7,611 nucleotides of DNA, from the NCBI GenBank assembly GCA_031552655.1, contig JAVBML010000015.1:1-7611 (forward strand). The letters are read 5' to 3'. Shown piece after piece: positions 1 through 6,168 of this stretch. A model generated the notes under the pieces. It was not told where the DNA came from. It saw only the letters and a program-made list of their open reading frames with translations, and did not search any database. The DNA is from CAZTPH01 sp031552655. Its GTDB lineage: Bacteria; Pseudomonadota; Gammaproteobacteria; UBA9339. The translations under genes were made by a program, and so were the position numbers. Position 1 is the stretch's first letter. Every line of letters starts with the position of its first letter.

Positions 1-70
1 TGCCCAGGATTTTAGCATGTTCTAGTAGACGTAATTTACGTTTGATATCACTTAGTTCTTTTTGTTTCAT
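1..70 (-). CDS. Transposase N-terminus, IS481-like (partial, runs off left edge)
   Basis: Read on the minus strand from the ATG at 70-68, the sequence gives 23 codons beginning MKQKELSDIKRKLRLLEHAK and then leaves the window. From memory, this opening is typical of IS481-type/integrase-core transposases, where it precedes a helix-turn-helix of the 'GNISKTCRYFGISRETFYRW' kind; that part lies outside the window. A GAGG ribosome binding site (77-80) sits 6 bases before the ATG. Upstream there is a perfect TATAAT (minus strand, 108-103) and a perfect TTGACA (120-115). They are too close together to work as one promoter, so either could be half of a different one. The outer end of the element should lie somewhere near 115-135, but I could not place its inverted repeat with only one end visible. 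The family call is moderately sure; that this is a transposase start is fairly sure. Confidence 0.68.
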   Translation of the reverse strand, partial: MKQKELSDIKRKLRLLEHAKILG

Positions 71-128
71 AAGTAGCCTCGGTTTATGTTTAACTACGCA
101 AAATTATACTACTTTGTCAACCGAAGTC

Positions 129-212
129 TTAATTTCCATAACCATAAATCGATATAAGTAAGAAGCACATAGCAAAGACTGTCCTACCTAAAGAATATAC
201 TAATATTCTCAT
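129..212 (-). CDS. Putative 27-residue hydrophobic small protein
   Basis: An ATG at 212-210 opens 27 codons ending in TAA (131-129). The peptide starts MRILVYSLGRTVFAMCFLLI and ends SIYGYGN. It has a short basic N-terminal part (Arg2, Arg10) and then about 12 mostly hydrophobic residues (Val12 to Ile22), so it could be a single membrane-spanning microprotein. The main support is the very strong Shine-Dalgarno GAGGGAGG (224-217) 4 bases before the ATG; such a purine run is unusual in this AT-rich stretch. I do not recognise a family. Alternatives are a leader peptide, a type I toxin-like peptide, or a chance ORF. Its stop lies close to the probable outer end of the left IS element, so its native 3' end could have been altered by the insertion. 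No clear promoter was found upstream. Confidence 0.4.
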   Translation of the reverse strand: MRILVYSLGRTVFAMCFLLISIYGYGN

Positions 213-538
213 AATTCCTCCCTCTGTCTTGTACAAGCATTGGCAAATTGATAATTTAATTATCTCTTGCTATCTATCTAGTGTATCTATGTTAAGAAAT
301 TCTTATCCTTTATTAGATTAATTTTACTACACAAACTCTCCTAAATAAAGCCAGGGAGTTGATGATCTTGCCGCGAATCCTCGGATATCGGTACTTTATT
401 CATTTTAGTTAACCAATTGAGAATAATAATTAACCGTTTAGTTTTTGCAAAAGTCCCATGAAGGTTTTTGATGATGTTGTAGACAAGATAAAAGAATTAT
501 ATCAAAACTCTTAGTTTGATTGGAAGCTTTTATTATAT
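213..538. other. Gene-poor AT-rich spacer between small ORF and tRNA-Lys
   Basis: There is no convincing gene in these 326 bases. It contains three short perfect palindromes: CTTGTACAAG (228-237), 7-base arms around one base (250-264) and 6-base arms around one base (293-305). It also has a minus-strand frame open from 496 to 341 that lacks a credible start (see findings). No rho-independent terminator was found just after tRNA-Lys, so 3' processing of the tRNA may start from a longer transcript. Confidence 0.6.
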
Positions 539-614
539 TGGTGGGCCGTCCGCGACTCGAACGCGGGACCAACGGATTAAAAGTCCGCTGCTCTACCGAC
601 TGAGCTAACGGCCC
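539..614 (-). tRNA. tRNA-Lys (anticodon UUU)
   Basis: The minus strand from 614 to 539 folds as a complete 76-base tRNA. The acceptor stem GGGCCGT pairs with ACGGCCC, the discriminator base is A, and CCA is encoded. The D-arm contains TAGCTCAGTCGGTAGAGCA, the anticodon loop is CTTTTAA with anticodon TTT, and the T-loop reads TTCGAGT. A TTT anticodon flanked by T and A means tRNA-Lys reading AAA/AAG. It lies 50 bases downstream of the rsmE stop and has its own promoter in that gap. Confidence 0.97.
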
Positions 615-625
615 AAAGCAAGCTT

Positions 626-653
626 ATAATACCTGTAGATTCTACGTTTGCAA
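626..653 (-). promoter_or_regulatory. Sigma-70-type promoter of tRNA-Lys
   Basis: On the minus strand, TTGCAA (653-648) is followed by a 16-base spacer and TATTAT (631-626). The tRNA 5' end is 11 bases further on at 614, the right distance for a start just before or at the mature end. The -35 box is close to the rsmE stop codon (665). Confidence 0.6.
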
Positions 654-664
654 ATAAAAAAATT

Positions 665-1396
665 CTAAAAATCACCGAATTTCATTTGCAAAGCACCCAT
701 GGCAGCGAGGGCTGCGGTTTCGGTGCGTAAAATCCTTTTACCCAAAGTTAGTGGAATAAAACCATGATTTTGGGCGGCCATGATTTCATGGTCGCTGAAA
801 CCACCTTCGGGCCCGATTGCAATGGTGATTTCTCCCAGTTCCCCTGTTAGACTACTTAATTTCTGGGTAGCCCGGGGGTCGAAAATGATTTTTGTTTTTT
901 CTAAATGAGTTAAGAACCATGATTCCATTTGCTGTGCCGGCAAGATTTGGGGAACAAGACATCTTCCCGATTGCTCGCAGGCACTGATGGCAATGTTTTG
1001 CCAATGTGCCAAGCGCCTAGCTAGGCGCTCTCCCTCCAATTTAACATTGCAGTATGTGCTAAAGAGCGGGGTAATGCTGTGAACACCCAATTCCACCGCT
1101 TTTTGTATGGTGAAATCCATTTTTTCCCCGCGAGATATGCCCTGGCCTAGATTAACAATGAGCTCAGATTCTCGGTGATAGGGAATAAATTTTTCTAATC
1201 GAACCTCCACCTGACTTTTGTGCATATCCGTGATAATTGCGCTAAATTCTCCCAATATCTGGGAGTTAAATAGAGTTATTTCATCTCCCCGTTGTAACCG
1301 CAGTGCACCTTTTAAATGTTGCGAGATAGCGGCGCTAAGAAGACAGGATGTTTGAGTGGCTAGGGTAAAGGGAACAAAAATTCGAGGGTTAGCCAT
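665..1396 (-). CDS. rsmE: 16S rRNA (uracil(1498)-N3)-methyltransferase RsmE
   Basis: The 243-residue protein has the usual RsmE length and architecture. RsmE uses S-adenosylmethionine to methylate N3 of U1498 in helix 44 of 16S rRNA, on the assembled 30S subunit. The N-terminal PUA-like RNA-binding part begins PRIFVPF and spans roughly residues 1-70. The SPOUT methyltransferase domain follows, with GQGISRGEKMD (84-94), QKAVELGV (98-105), EQSGR (141-145), the cofactor-binding knot loop IGPEGGFS (194-201) and LGKRILRTETA (218-228). All family-defining motifs are present, so it should be active. The ATG at 1396 is the only sensible start, because the in-frame codons upstream contain no start before a stop. 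There is no Shine-Dalgarno: seven T residues precede the ATG directly, and they form the tail of the hairpin that ends skp. Expression therefore needs read-through, an unseen promoter or non-standard initiation. Confidence 0.96.
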   Translation of the reverse strand: MANPRIFVPFTLATQTSCLLSAAISQHLKGALRLQRGDEITLFNSQILGEFSAIITDMHKSQVEVRLEKFIPYHRESELIVNLGQGISRGEKMDFTIQKAVELGVHSITPLFSTYCNVKLEGERLARRLAHWQNIAISACEQSGRCLVPQILPAQQMESWFLTHLEKTKIIFDPRATQKLSSLTGELGEITIAIGPEGGFSDHEIMAAQNHGFIPLTLGKRILRTETAALAAMGALQMKFGDF

Positions 1397-1430
1397 AAAA
1401 AAATAGGCAGAAACTGTTAATTTCTGCCTA
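1397..1430 (-). terminator. Rho-independent terminator after skp-like gene
   Basis: On the minus strand, TAGGCAGAAA (1430-1421, as its complement) pairs perfectly over 10 bp with the arm at 1413-1404, around a 7-base loop. A run of seven T residues (1403-1397) follows. The stem begins 16 bases after the skp-like stop codon. The T-run touches the rsmE start codon, so this element also lies in the rsmE leader and could act as an attenuator. Confidence 0.8.
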
Positions 1431-1446
1431 GATTAAAATTGGAAAA

Positions 1447-1944
1447 CTATTTTTTACTAAGCTGATTTATAACTTTTTGGGTAATATCTAGTTCCCCTTT
1501 ACTGTATACAGCCACTCCCTTTATGAATATCGCGTCGAGACCATTTGCTTCGGCTACTTTTTTCGTAGCGCTTTCGAGTTGTTGCATTAGGTCTTTACGT
1601 AGGGCATTAGACTTTTCACCAACTTTCTTTTGAAGTTTCATCTGGCTATCTTGAAGTTTCTTGTACTCCTCGGTGATTTTCTTTTGCTGGTTTTTTTTGT
1701 CCTCTTCCTTCATGGTGGGACTATTTTTGCTGAAATCCTCGGTGAGTTTTTGTAATTTTTGTTGATCTTTGTTAAGTTCCTCTTCCTCTTTTTCAAATTG
1801 CTTTTTAAGGGTTTCTTCGGCGTTCTTAAATTGCTTAGTTTGAGAGAATAGCTCCTCTAAATTTAGAATTCCTACCTTAGTGTCGGCAAAGGCTGAGGTG
1901 CCGATAAGTAATAGTGCTGAAACTGCAAAAACGATTTTTTTCAT
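1447..1944 (-). CDS. OmpH/Skp family periplasmic chaperone
   Basis: Starting at the ATG at 1944 gives 165 residues; an in-frame ATG at 1959 is less likely because it is part of the GGAG ribosome binding site (1957-1954), which lies 9 bases before the 1944 start. Residues 1-20 form a signal peptide (MKKIVFAV...) with likely cleavage after AFA. The mature 145 residues match Skp in size. A short beta segment (KVGILNLEELF) leads into a long Lys/Glu-rich coiled coil at roughly 30-125, then the typical C-terminal part (ANGLDAIF...ITQKVINQLSKK). Skp trimers hold unfolded outer-membrane proteins in the periplasm through coiled-coil tentacles. Skp is usually encoded next to bamA and lpxD; here it follows a FUSC-family gene with only 39 bases between, suggesting co-transcription and possibly a second Skp-like paralogue. 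For that reason I give no gene symbol. Confidence 0.88.
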   Translation of the reverse strand: MKKIVFAVSALLLIGTSAFADTKVGILNLEELFSQTKQFKNAEETLKKQFEKEEEELNKDQQKLQKLTEDFSKNSPTMKEEDKKNQQKKITEEYKKLQDSQMKLQKKVGEKSNALRKDLMQQLESATKKVAEANGLDAIFIKGVAVYSKGELDITQKVINQLSKK

Positions 1945-1983
1945 TGTGTTTATCTCCATTAAATTTATTTAAAATTTACTACC

Positions 1984-3117
1984 TTATACCACATAGGATG
2001 AATTTTTTCCATTAACTTTTGTAATTAAATTTTTATTGCGATCTATTTCCCTAAGTAGTTGTTTGGCAACGAAGAGCAGGGAACTTTGCAGTATAATTTG
2101 CTGCCCCCCATAGCCGCTGTTGAGAGTTTCCGCAATTAGATCTATTTGTAAGATAGGAGTGTCAACTTCCTCAAAATCATCAAGAGACTTATGGTACTCT
2201 AGGTAATCAGCGAGGCAATTGAGGTTGGTAGCTATGACTTTTTCTATGGGCGCTAGGTAACCGTGATATTTTTCTATCAGGGTTTGGGCGCCGGGCTCGC
2301 TTCTTGCAATGTAGCTTAGATTGATCAGCTTAGCGATGGTCTGCTCATTTTCGATGATTGCGCCAAGGAGCTTTTTTTGGGCGGCAATGGTGAAGCTGCC
2401 AATTCTTGCTTCGTGGAGTAACTTGGGTTGTTCATTGATATGTTTCAGTATTTTAGCATTGAGTTTTTCGTAGCCGGCGGTGTTGGCCAGTTGAGATTCC
2501 ATGGATATTAGATAGAGTTTGCTAAGATTGCGCAGGGTAGTAACAATACGATATTTGAGATGATCCCGGGCGTGAAAGGGAAAGATAAATCTTGAGACCA
2601 AAAGGGCAATGATAATTCCTATGGCAATGTAGCCACCGCGCTGTAGAGCTTCGGTTATGCCCACGTTTTGTCCGGCAAGAATTAGAATTACGGTGACACC
2701 ACCGAGTGTACCTGCATAGCTAATATTATCCTGGCCGCTGGCAATGTATGTAAAAAAGATCACGGAAATAAACACCGTTAGCAGAATTATGCCGATATTA
2801 TTTCCGAAGATAAGTAGTGTGAAAATGGTAATGATTACTCCCGCGGTGGTACCCAGCATGCGCATCGATGCCTTGTGAACAGCGCCACCGAAGTGAATCT
2901 GGGCACTCATTACTACCATTATGGTAATGGGTACCCATTGCCCTGAGGGCCAATTGTAGTATTTTTCTAGCATTAGGCCCAGGGAACATGCCAGGGCAGT
3001 TTTTAGGCTGTGTACTATGCGATAGTAGACTGGATTCCATTGATATAGCTTTGCTAAATACTCCTTGATTTTCATTGCCATTGCACTAAAGTTATTATTC
3101 ATGAAAGATATATTCAT
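1984..3117 (-). CDS. FUSC-family inner-membrane protein (aromatic acid exporter-like)
   Basis: This 377-residue protein has an N-terminal membrane block of about six segments (roughly 32-51, 60-76, 87-105, 107-126, 134-152, 161-179) followed by a mostly helical, soluble C-terminal half (181-377). Features of the fusaric acid resistance/aromatic acid exporter superfamily are a polar W-x-P-x-T-I stretch at 61-66, GG near 77-78, KASMRMLGTTAG (82-93) and a glycine-rich final segment preceded by Arg160. Such proteins are thought to export aromatic or other weak acids across the inner membrane; the substrate cannot be read from sequence. The start is uncertain: in-frame ATGs lie at 3117, 3102, 3081 and 3075, and none has a good Shine-Dalgarno. 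The conserved part begins after the last of them. It is divergent from the barrel-protein gene at 3200 and lies upstream of the Skp-like gene. Confidence 0.85.
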   Translation of the reverse strand: MNISFMNNNFSAMAMKIKEYLAKLYQWNPVYYRIVHSLKTALACSLGLMLEKYYNWPSGQWVPITIMVVMSAQIHFGGAVHKASMRMLGTTAGVIITIFTLLIFGNNIGIILLTVFISVIFFTYIASGQDNISYAGTLGGVTVILILAGQNVGITEALQRGGYIAIGIIIALLVSRFIFPFHARDHLKYRIVTTLRNLSKLYLISMESQLANTAGYEKLNAKILKHINEQPKLLHEARIGSFTIAAQKKLLGAIIENEQTIAKLINLSYIARSEPGAQTLIEKYHGYLAPIEKVIATNLNCLADYLEYHKSLDDFEEVDTPILQIDLIAETLNSGYGGQQIILQSSLLFVAKQLLREIDRNKNLITKVNGKNSSYVV

Positions 3118-3189
3118 TGTAATAGAATTTTTGGGACATTACACCTCACTTCCAAGGATTTCTCTGTCGCAGAATATTTAATGCCGTTT

Positions 3190-3195
3190 AGGTGA
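3190..3195 (+). promoter_or_regulatory. Ribosome binding site of the barrel-protein gene
   Basis: AGGTGA lies 4 bases before the ATG at 3200 and fixes that start. The 82-base gap to the divergent FUSC gene must hold promoters for both genes. A TATTTA at 3175-3180 is a possible plus-strand -10 box, but no convincing -35 partner is seen. Confidence 0.6.
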
Positions 3196-3199
3196 ACAT

Positions 3200-3841
3200 A
3201 TGCAAAAATTAATGCCAGTATCATATCTCATAGCTTGCACACTATTTTTCAGTAGCGTTGGCCATGGTCAAGGGCATTCCGATAGTGATCTAGGTAAATG
3301 GTCCATGATGTTTTACTATGCCAGTACGGCGAAGCAAGTATTTGGTCAGGTAGTTAGTGGTAAATTTAGTAGCTTTGGAGAGGATATCTATGTTTTGGAG
3401 GGCACCTATACTTTAGATAAGCCAAATTGCTTTCGAAAAATTTTTGCCCCCATTTTTGATACGGTGCAGCTGGCTTGCAATGTGAGTCGGCGCCATAATT
3501 ACCACCACCATGATCGTGTAACCGAGGGTAACCTTTTTGTCATTTTGCGTTTCAGTAGGTTTCCTTGGAATAGCTATCTTAGAAACTCCATTGCCATTGG
3601 GGATGGAATCTCCTATGCATCCCACGTCCCATTTGCTGATCGGGAGCCGAATGATTCTGCGGGAAATTACAATAGATTTTTAAATTATCTTATGATCGAG
3701 GCAACCTTTGCAGCGCCCTCACACCCTAATTTACAATTTGCCATGCGGTTACACCATAGGTGTACTGCCTGGGGCACTTTCCCCAAGAAAATCAGTGCTG
3801 GATCCACGAGTGTAGGTGTCGGTATAAGATACTATTTTTAG
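3200..3841 (+). CDS. Outer-membrane beta-barrel protein, PagL-like (lipid A deacylase-related?)
   Basis: This is a 213-residue exported protein. Residues 1 to about 23 form a signal peptide, and the chain ends in a C-terminal aromatic beta strand (GVGIRYYF), a typical outer-membrane targeting signature. The second half carries motifs of a proteobacterial family I know from memory: FPWNSYLR (121-128), GDGISYAS (134-141), LNYLMIE (161-167) and a conserved block near the end that usually reads HHRSG. That family resembles PagL-type acyloxyacyl hydrolases, which remove the 3-O-acyl chain of lipid A using a His-x-Ser motif plus an acidic residue. Here the block is HHRCT (185-189), so Cys188 replaces the expected Ser, and the usual GGSN has become AGST (200-203). 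A His-rich loop (99-104) lies mid-protein. Enzyme activity is therefore doubtful, and the protein may be a structural relative. It is a single gene, divergent from FUSC and convergent with groEL. Confidence 0.6.
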   Translation: MQKLMPVSYLIACTLFFSSVGHGQGHSDSDLGKWSMMFYYASTAKQVFGQVVSGKFSSFGEDIYVLEGTYTLDKPNCFRKIFAPIFDTVQLACNVSRRHNYHHHDRVTEGNLFVILRFSRFPWNSYLRNSIAIGDGISYASHVPFADREPNDSAGNYNRFLNYLMIEATFAAPSHPNLQFAMRLHHRCTAWGTFPKKISAGSTSVGVGIRYYF

Positions 3842-3856
3842 TTATTTTTGATATAA

Positions 3857-3889
3857 AATAAAAACCCCTGTTTTGCAGGGGTTTTTATT
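3857..3889. terminator. Bidirectional rho-independent terminator
   Basis: A 14-bp perfect stem (3857-3870 paired with 3876-3889) with core ACCCCTG/CAGGGGT encloses a 5-base loop. The ends are A-rich on one side and T-rich on the other, giving a T-tract for both directions. It lies 16 bases past the barrel-protein stop and 25 bases past the groEL stop, so it can end both convergent transcripts. A second GGGGTTTTT follows at 3890-3898. Confidence 0.93.
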
Positions 3890-3913
3890 GGGGTTTTTCT
3901 AGACTAGCTAGGA

Positions 3914-5575
3914 TTACATCATATCTCCCATGCCACCCATACCACCCATGCCACCGCCCATACCTCCGGCACCGTGACTACAGCCCTCCTCTTTCTTAGG
4001 CAGTTCAGCAATCATGCACTCCGTGGTAATCATTAGGCTGGCTATGGAAACCGCATTTTGCAGAGCGGATCTGGTAACCTTGGTGGGATCCAAAATACCC
4101 ATCTCGACCATGTCACCGAATTCTCCCGTGGCGGCATTGTAACCAAAGTTACCTTTACCATCGAGAACTTTGTTTAGTACCACGGATGCTTCGGCTTCAC
4201 CACCATTGATCACAATTTGCCTCAGGGGCATTTCCAAGGCGCGGCGAATAATAGCGATACCGGCATCTTGATCGTGGTTGATGGTTTTTAGATCTTTGAT
4301 GCTAGCTAGGGCACGAATGAGAGCTACACCACCTCCCGGTACAATACCCTCCTCCACTGCAGCGCGAGTTGCATGTAGTGCATCTTCAACGCGAGCTTTC
4401 TTCTCTTTCATTTCAACTTCCGTGGCCGCACCCACTTTAATCACAGCAACGCCACCGGCAAGTTTAGCTAACCTTTCCTGTAGCTTTTCTTTATCGTAAT
4501 CCGAAGAGGTGTTTTCAATTTCGCGTCGGATTTGGACTATGCGATCTTCAATTGCTTTTTTAGTACCCACACCATCGATAATAGTGGAATTATCTTTGGT
4601 AATGACGATGCGTTTTGCTTGACCGAGGTCATTGATGGTTGCGCCTTCGAGAGTTAAACCCACCTCTTCGGCGATTACCTTGGCACCGGTTAGGATAGCG
4701 ATGTCCTGTAGAATTGCTTTGCGACGATCACCAAAACCAGGGGCTTTAACGGCCGCGACTTTTACTATGCCACGCATGTTATTGACCACCAGTGTAGCTA
4801 GGGCTTCACCTTCCACGTCTTCGGCTATGATAAAGAGAGGTTTGCCGGCTTTGGCTACTCCCTCGAGTAGAGGTAACATCTCCCTAACGTTAGAGATTTT
4901 TTTATCCACGATTAAAATATAGGGAGCTTGGAGTTCAACGCTCATATTTTGCTGATTATTGATGAAATATGGGGATAGGTAACCACGATCGAACTGCATG
5001 CCTTCTACGATATCCAGTTCGTTTTCTAGGCCGGAGCCGTCTTCAACGGTTATTACACCCTCTTTGCCCACTTTATTCATTGCATCGGCAATGATGTTAC
5101 CAATGGATTCATCGGAGTTAGCGGAAATTGTTCCCACCTGGGCAATGGATTTATCATCGTTGCATGGCTTGGATAATTTTGCCAAGCTGGCCACAACTTG
5201 CTTAACAGCTAAATCCATGCCGCGTTTAATATCCATGGGATTCATACCAGCGGTAACGTTTTTAACACCATCGACTACCATGCTTCTAGCAAGTACCGTA
5301 GCAGTGGTGGTTCCATCTCCCGCCACGTCGGAAGTCTTGGAGGCGACTTCTTTTACCATTTGGGCTCCCATGTTCATAAATTTGTCCTTAAGCTCAATCT
5401 CCTTAGCTACGGAGACTCCATCTTTGGTAATGGTTGGAGCACCGAAGGATTTGTCGAGTACCACATTTCTACCCCGAGGGCCGAGGGTAACGGCAACGGC
5501 ATCGGTTAATGCATTGACACCCTGAAGCATGAGGTGTCTGGCATCACCACTGAATTTTAATTCTTTTGCTGACAT
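3914..5575 (-). CDS. groEL: Chaperonin GroEL (Hsp60)
   Basis: The 553-residue protein is full length. GroEL forms a double ring of 14 subunits that, with GroES and ATP, encloses and folds cytosolic proteins. Visible features are the nucleotide loop LGPRGRNVVLDK (31-42), Asp52, the GDGTTT ATP/Mg motif (86-91), the apical substrate-binding domain (about 191-375), and Asp398, the catalytic residue for ATP hydrolysis, at the same number as in E. coli. GGG at 414-416 and the flexible C-terminal Gly-Gly-Met tail (about 537-553) complete the pattern. The tail is preceded by an unusual GCSHGAGG stretch with Cys532 and His534. A GGGAG ribosome binding site (5587-5583) lies 7 bases before the ATG. The gene starts 14 bases after the groES stop, in the same operon, and ends at the shared terminator. 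Confidence 0.99.
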   Translation of the reverse strand: MSAKELKFSGDARHLMLQGVNALTDAVAVTLGPRGRNVVLDKSFGAPTITKDGVSVAKEIELKDKFMNMGAQMVKEVASKTSDVAGDGTTTATVLARSMVVDGVKNVTAGMNPMDIKRGMDLAVKQVVASLAKLSKPCNDDKSIAQVGTISANSDESIGNIIADAMNKVGKEGVITVEDGSGLENELDIVEGMQFDRGYLSPYFINNQQNMSVELQAPYILIVDKKISNVREMLPLLEGVAKAGKPLFIIAEDVEGEALATLVVNNMRGIVKVAAVKAPGFGDRRKAILQDIAILTGAKVIAEEVGLTLEGATINDLGQAKRIVITKDNSTIIDGVGTKKAIEDRIVQIRREIENTSSDYDKEKLQERLAKLAGGVAVIKVGAATEVEMKEKKARVEDALHATRAAVEEGIVPGGGVALIRALASIKDLKTINHDQDAGIAIIRRALEMPLRQIVINGGEAEASVVLNKVLDGKGNFGYNAATGEFGDMVEMGILDPTKVTRSALQNAVSIASLMITTECMIAELPKKEEGCSHGAGGMGGGMGGMGGMGDMM

Positions 5576-5589
5576 ATTTCTTCTCCCGC

Positions 5590-5883
5590 TTATTTAATAA
5601 TAGCTAAAATATCTTCTTCTTTCATAATGACATATTCGGTGCCGTCAATTTTAATCTCTGTACCCGAATATTTACCAAAGAGCACCTGGTCACCTACCTT
5701 AACTTCCAGGGAACGTACCTTGCCATCATCCATAACTTCACCTTGTCCCACAAAGCACACTTCGCCGCGAGTTGGTTTCTCGCTATTGGCTGTGTCGGGA
5801 ATTACTATACCTCCACTTGATTTACGTTCCTCTTCGAGACGCTTGATGACCACGCGGTCACGTAATGGATGAATTTTCGACAT
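5590..5883 (-). CDS. groES: Co-chaperonin GroES (Hsp10)
   Basis: The 97-residue protein is full length. GroES forms a seven-membered lid that caps GroEL and encloses the substrate. The beta-barrel core opens with IHPLRDRVVIKR (4-15). The mobile loop (about 17-32) carries GGIVIP (24-29), whose hydrophobic Ile-Val-Ile docks on the GroEL apical domain. The roof region (about 44-58) and the C-terminal EYVIMKEEDILAII complete the fold. A GGAGG site (5896-5892) lies 8 bases before the ATG. It is the first gene of the groES-groEL operon, behind a heat-shock promoter. Confidence 0.99.
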   Translation of the reverse strand: MSKIHPLRDRVVIKRLEEERKSSGGIVIPDTANSEKPTRGEVCFVGQGEVMDDGKVRSLEVKVGDQVLFGKYSGTEIKIDGTEYVIMKEEDILAIIK

Positions 5884-5973
5884 CTATCTTTCCTCCGTTT
5901 GTTATTTAAATTTTAAGCTGGTTAGCATTCTATTTATCTAAACTCAATTACTTAAAAATGCCAATGATACCTA

Positions 5974-6001
5974 ACATGGAGACGAGTTTCAATATTTCAA
6001 G
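5974..6001 (-). promoter_or_regulatory. Sigma-32 (RpoH) heat-shock promoter of groES-groEL
   Basis: On the minus strand, CTTGAAA (6001-5995) is a perfect match to the known sigma-32 -35 box. A 13-base spacer follows, then CTCCATGT (5981-5974), one mismatch from the -10 consensus CCCCATNT. The start site would fall near 5966, giving a leader of about 80 bases before groES. No CIRCE inverted repeat for HrcA was found, which points to RpoH control as in gammaproteobacteria. Confidence 0.85.
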
Positions 6002-6100
6002 GGCGGTTATTATTTTTCTTTGTGTGGCCAAGGGCATTTGGAAAAATTGGCAATGAGCAATTTGTGAAGGTACCGCAGGAGATTCTATAGTACTATGATC

Positions 6101-6129
6101 TTGTCTAGAGACTAAAAATTGGTTATAAT
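6101..6129 (+). promoter_or_regulatory. Sigma-70 promoter of the propeller-protein gene
   Basis: TTGTCT (6101-6106) lies exactly 17 bases before a perfect TATAAT (6124-6129). The start site would be near 6136, about 30 bases before the ATG. It is back to back with the groES heat-shock promoter, about 100 bases away. Confidence 0.8.
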
Positions 6130-6168
6130 TCCTAAATAAATGGAAATTGATAATGGAGGGGATTTACC

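Noticed and set aside
103..120. TTGACA and TATAAT near the left IS end as one promoter
   Set aside because: The two perfect boxes are only 6 bases apart on the minus strand, far too close to pair; each lacks a good partner at 16-18 bases.
371..384. Possible attachment-site repeat of the tRNA-Lys T-arm
   Set aside because: CCGCGAATC resembles CCGCGACTC of the tRNA (550-558), but only 8 of 9 bases match and the similarity does not extend, so an att duplication is not supported.
1945..1959. Upstream in-frame ATG (1959) as the skp-like start
   Set aside because: That ATG is part of the GGAG ribosome binding site for the ATG at 1944, and starting at 1944 gives a standard signal peptide.
2798..3040. 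Minus-strand 80-codon frame inside the FUSC gene
   Set aside because: It overlaps the transmembrane-coding part of the FUSC gene in another frame and shows no domain or ribosome binding site.
4278..5525. Long plus-strand open frames (4278-4499, 4632-4922, 4998-5525) opposite groEL
   Set aside because: They are antisense shadows created by groEL codon use, rich in Ser/Thr/Ala/Pro, with no family resemblance.
5627..5872. Plus-strand 81-codon frame opposite groES
   Set aside because: Antisense shadow of the highly conserved groES coding sequence.
5905..5950. Possible CIRCE operator upstream of groES
   Set aside because: One half-site-like GAATGCTAA is present on the minus strand (8 of 9 matches to GAGTGCTAA), but the partner half nine bases away does not match TTAGCACTC, so there is no inverted repeat.
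5948..6037. 29-codon ORF (MPLATQRKII...) as a gene
   Set aside because: It has no Shine-Dalgarno, no recognisable family, and overlaps the strong groES heat-shock promoter; kept only as a low-interest observation.
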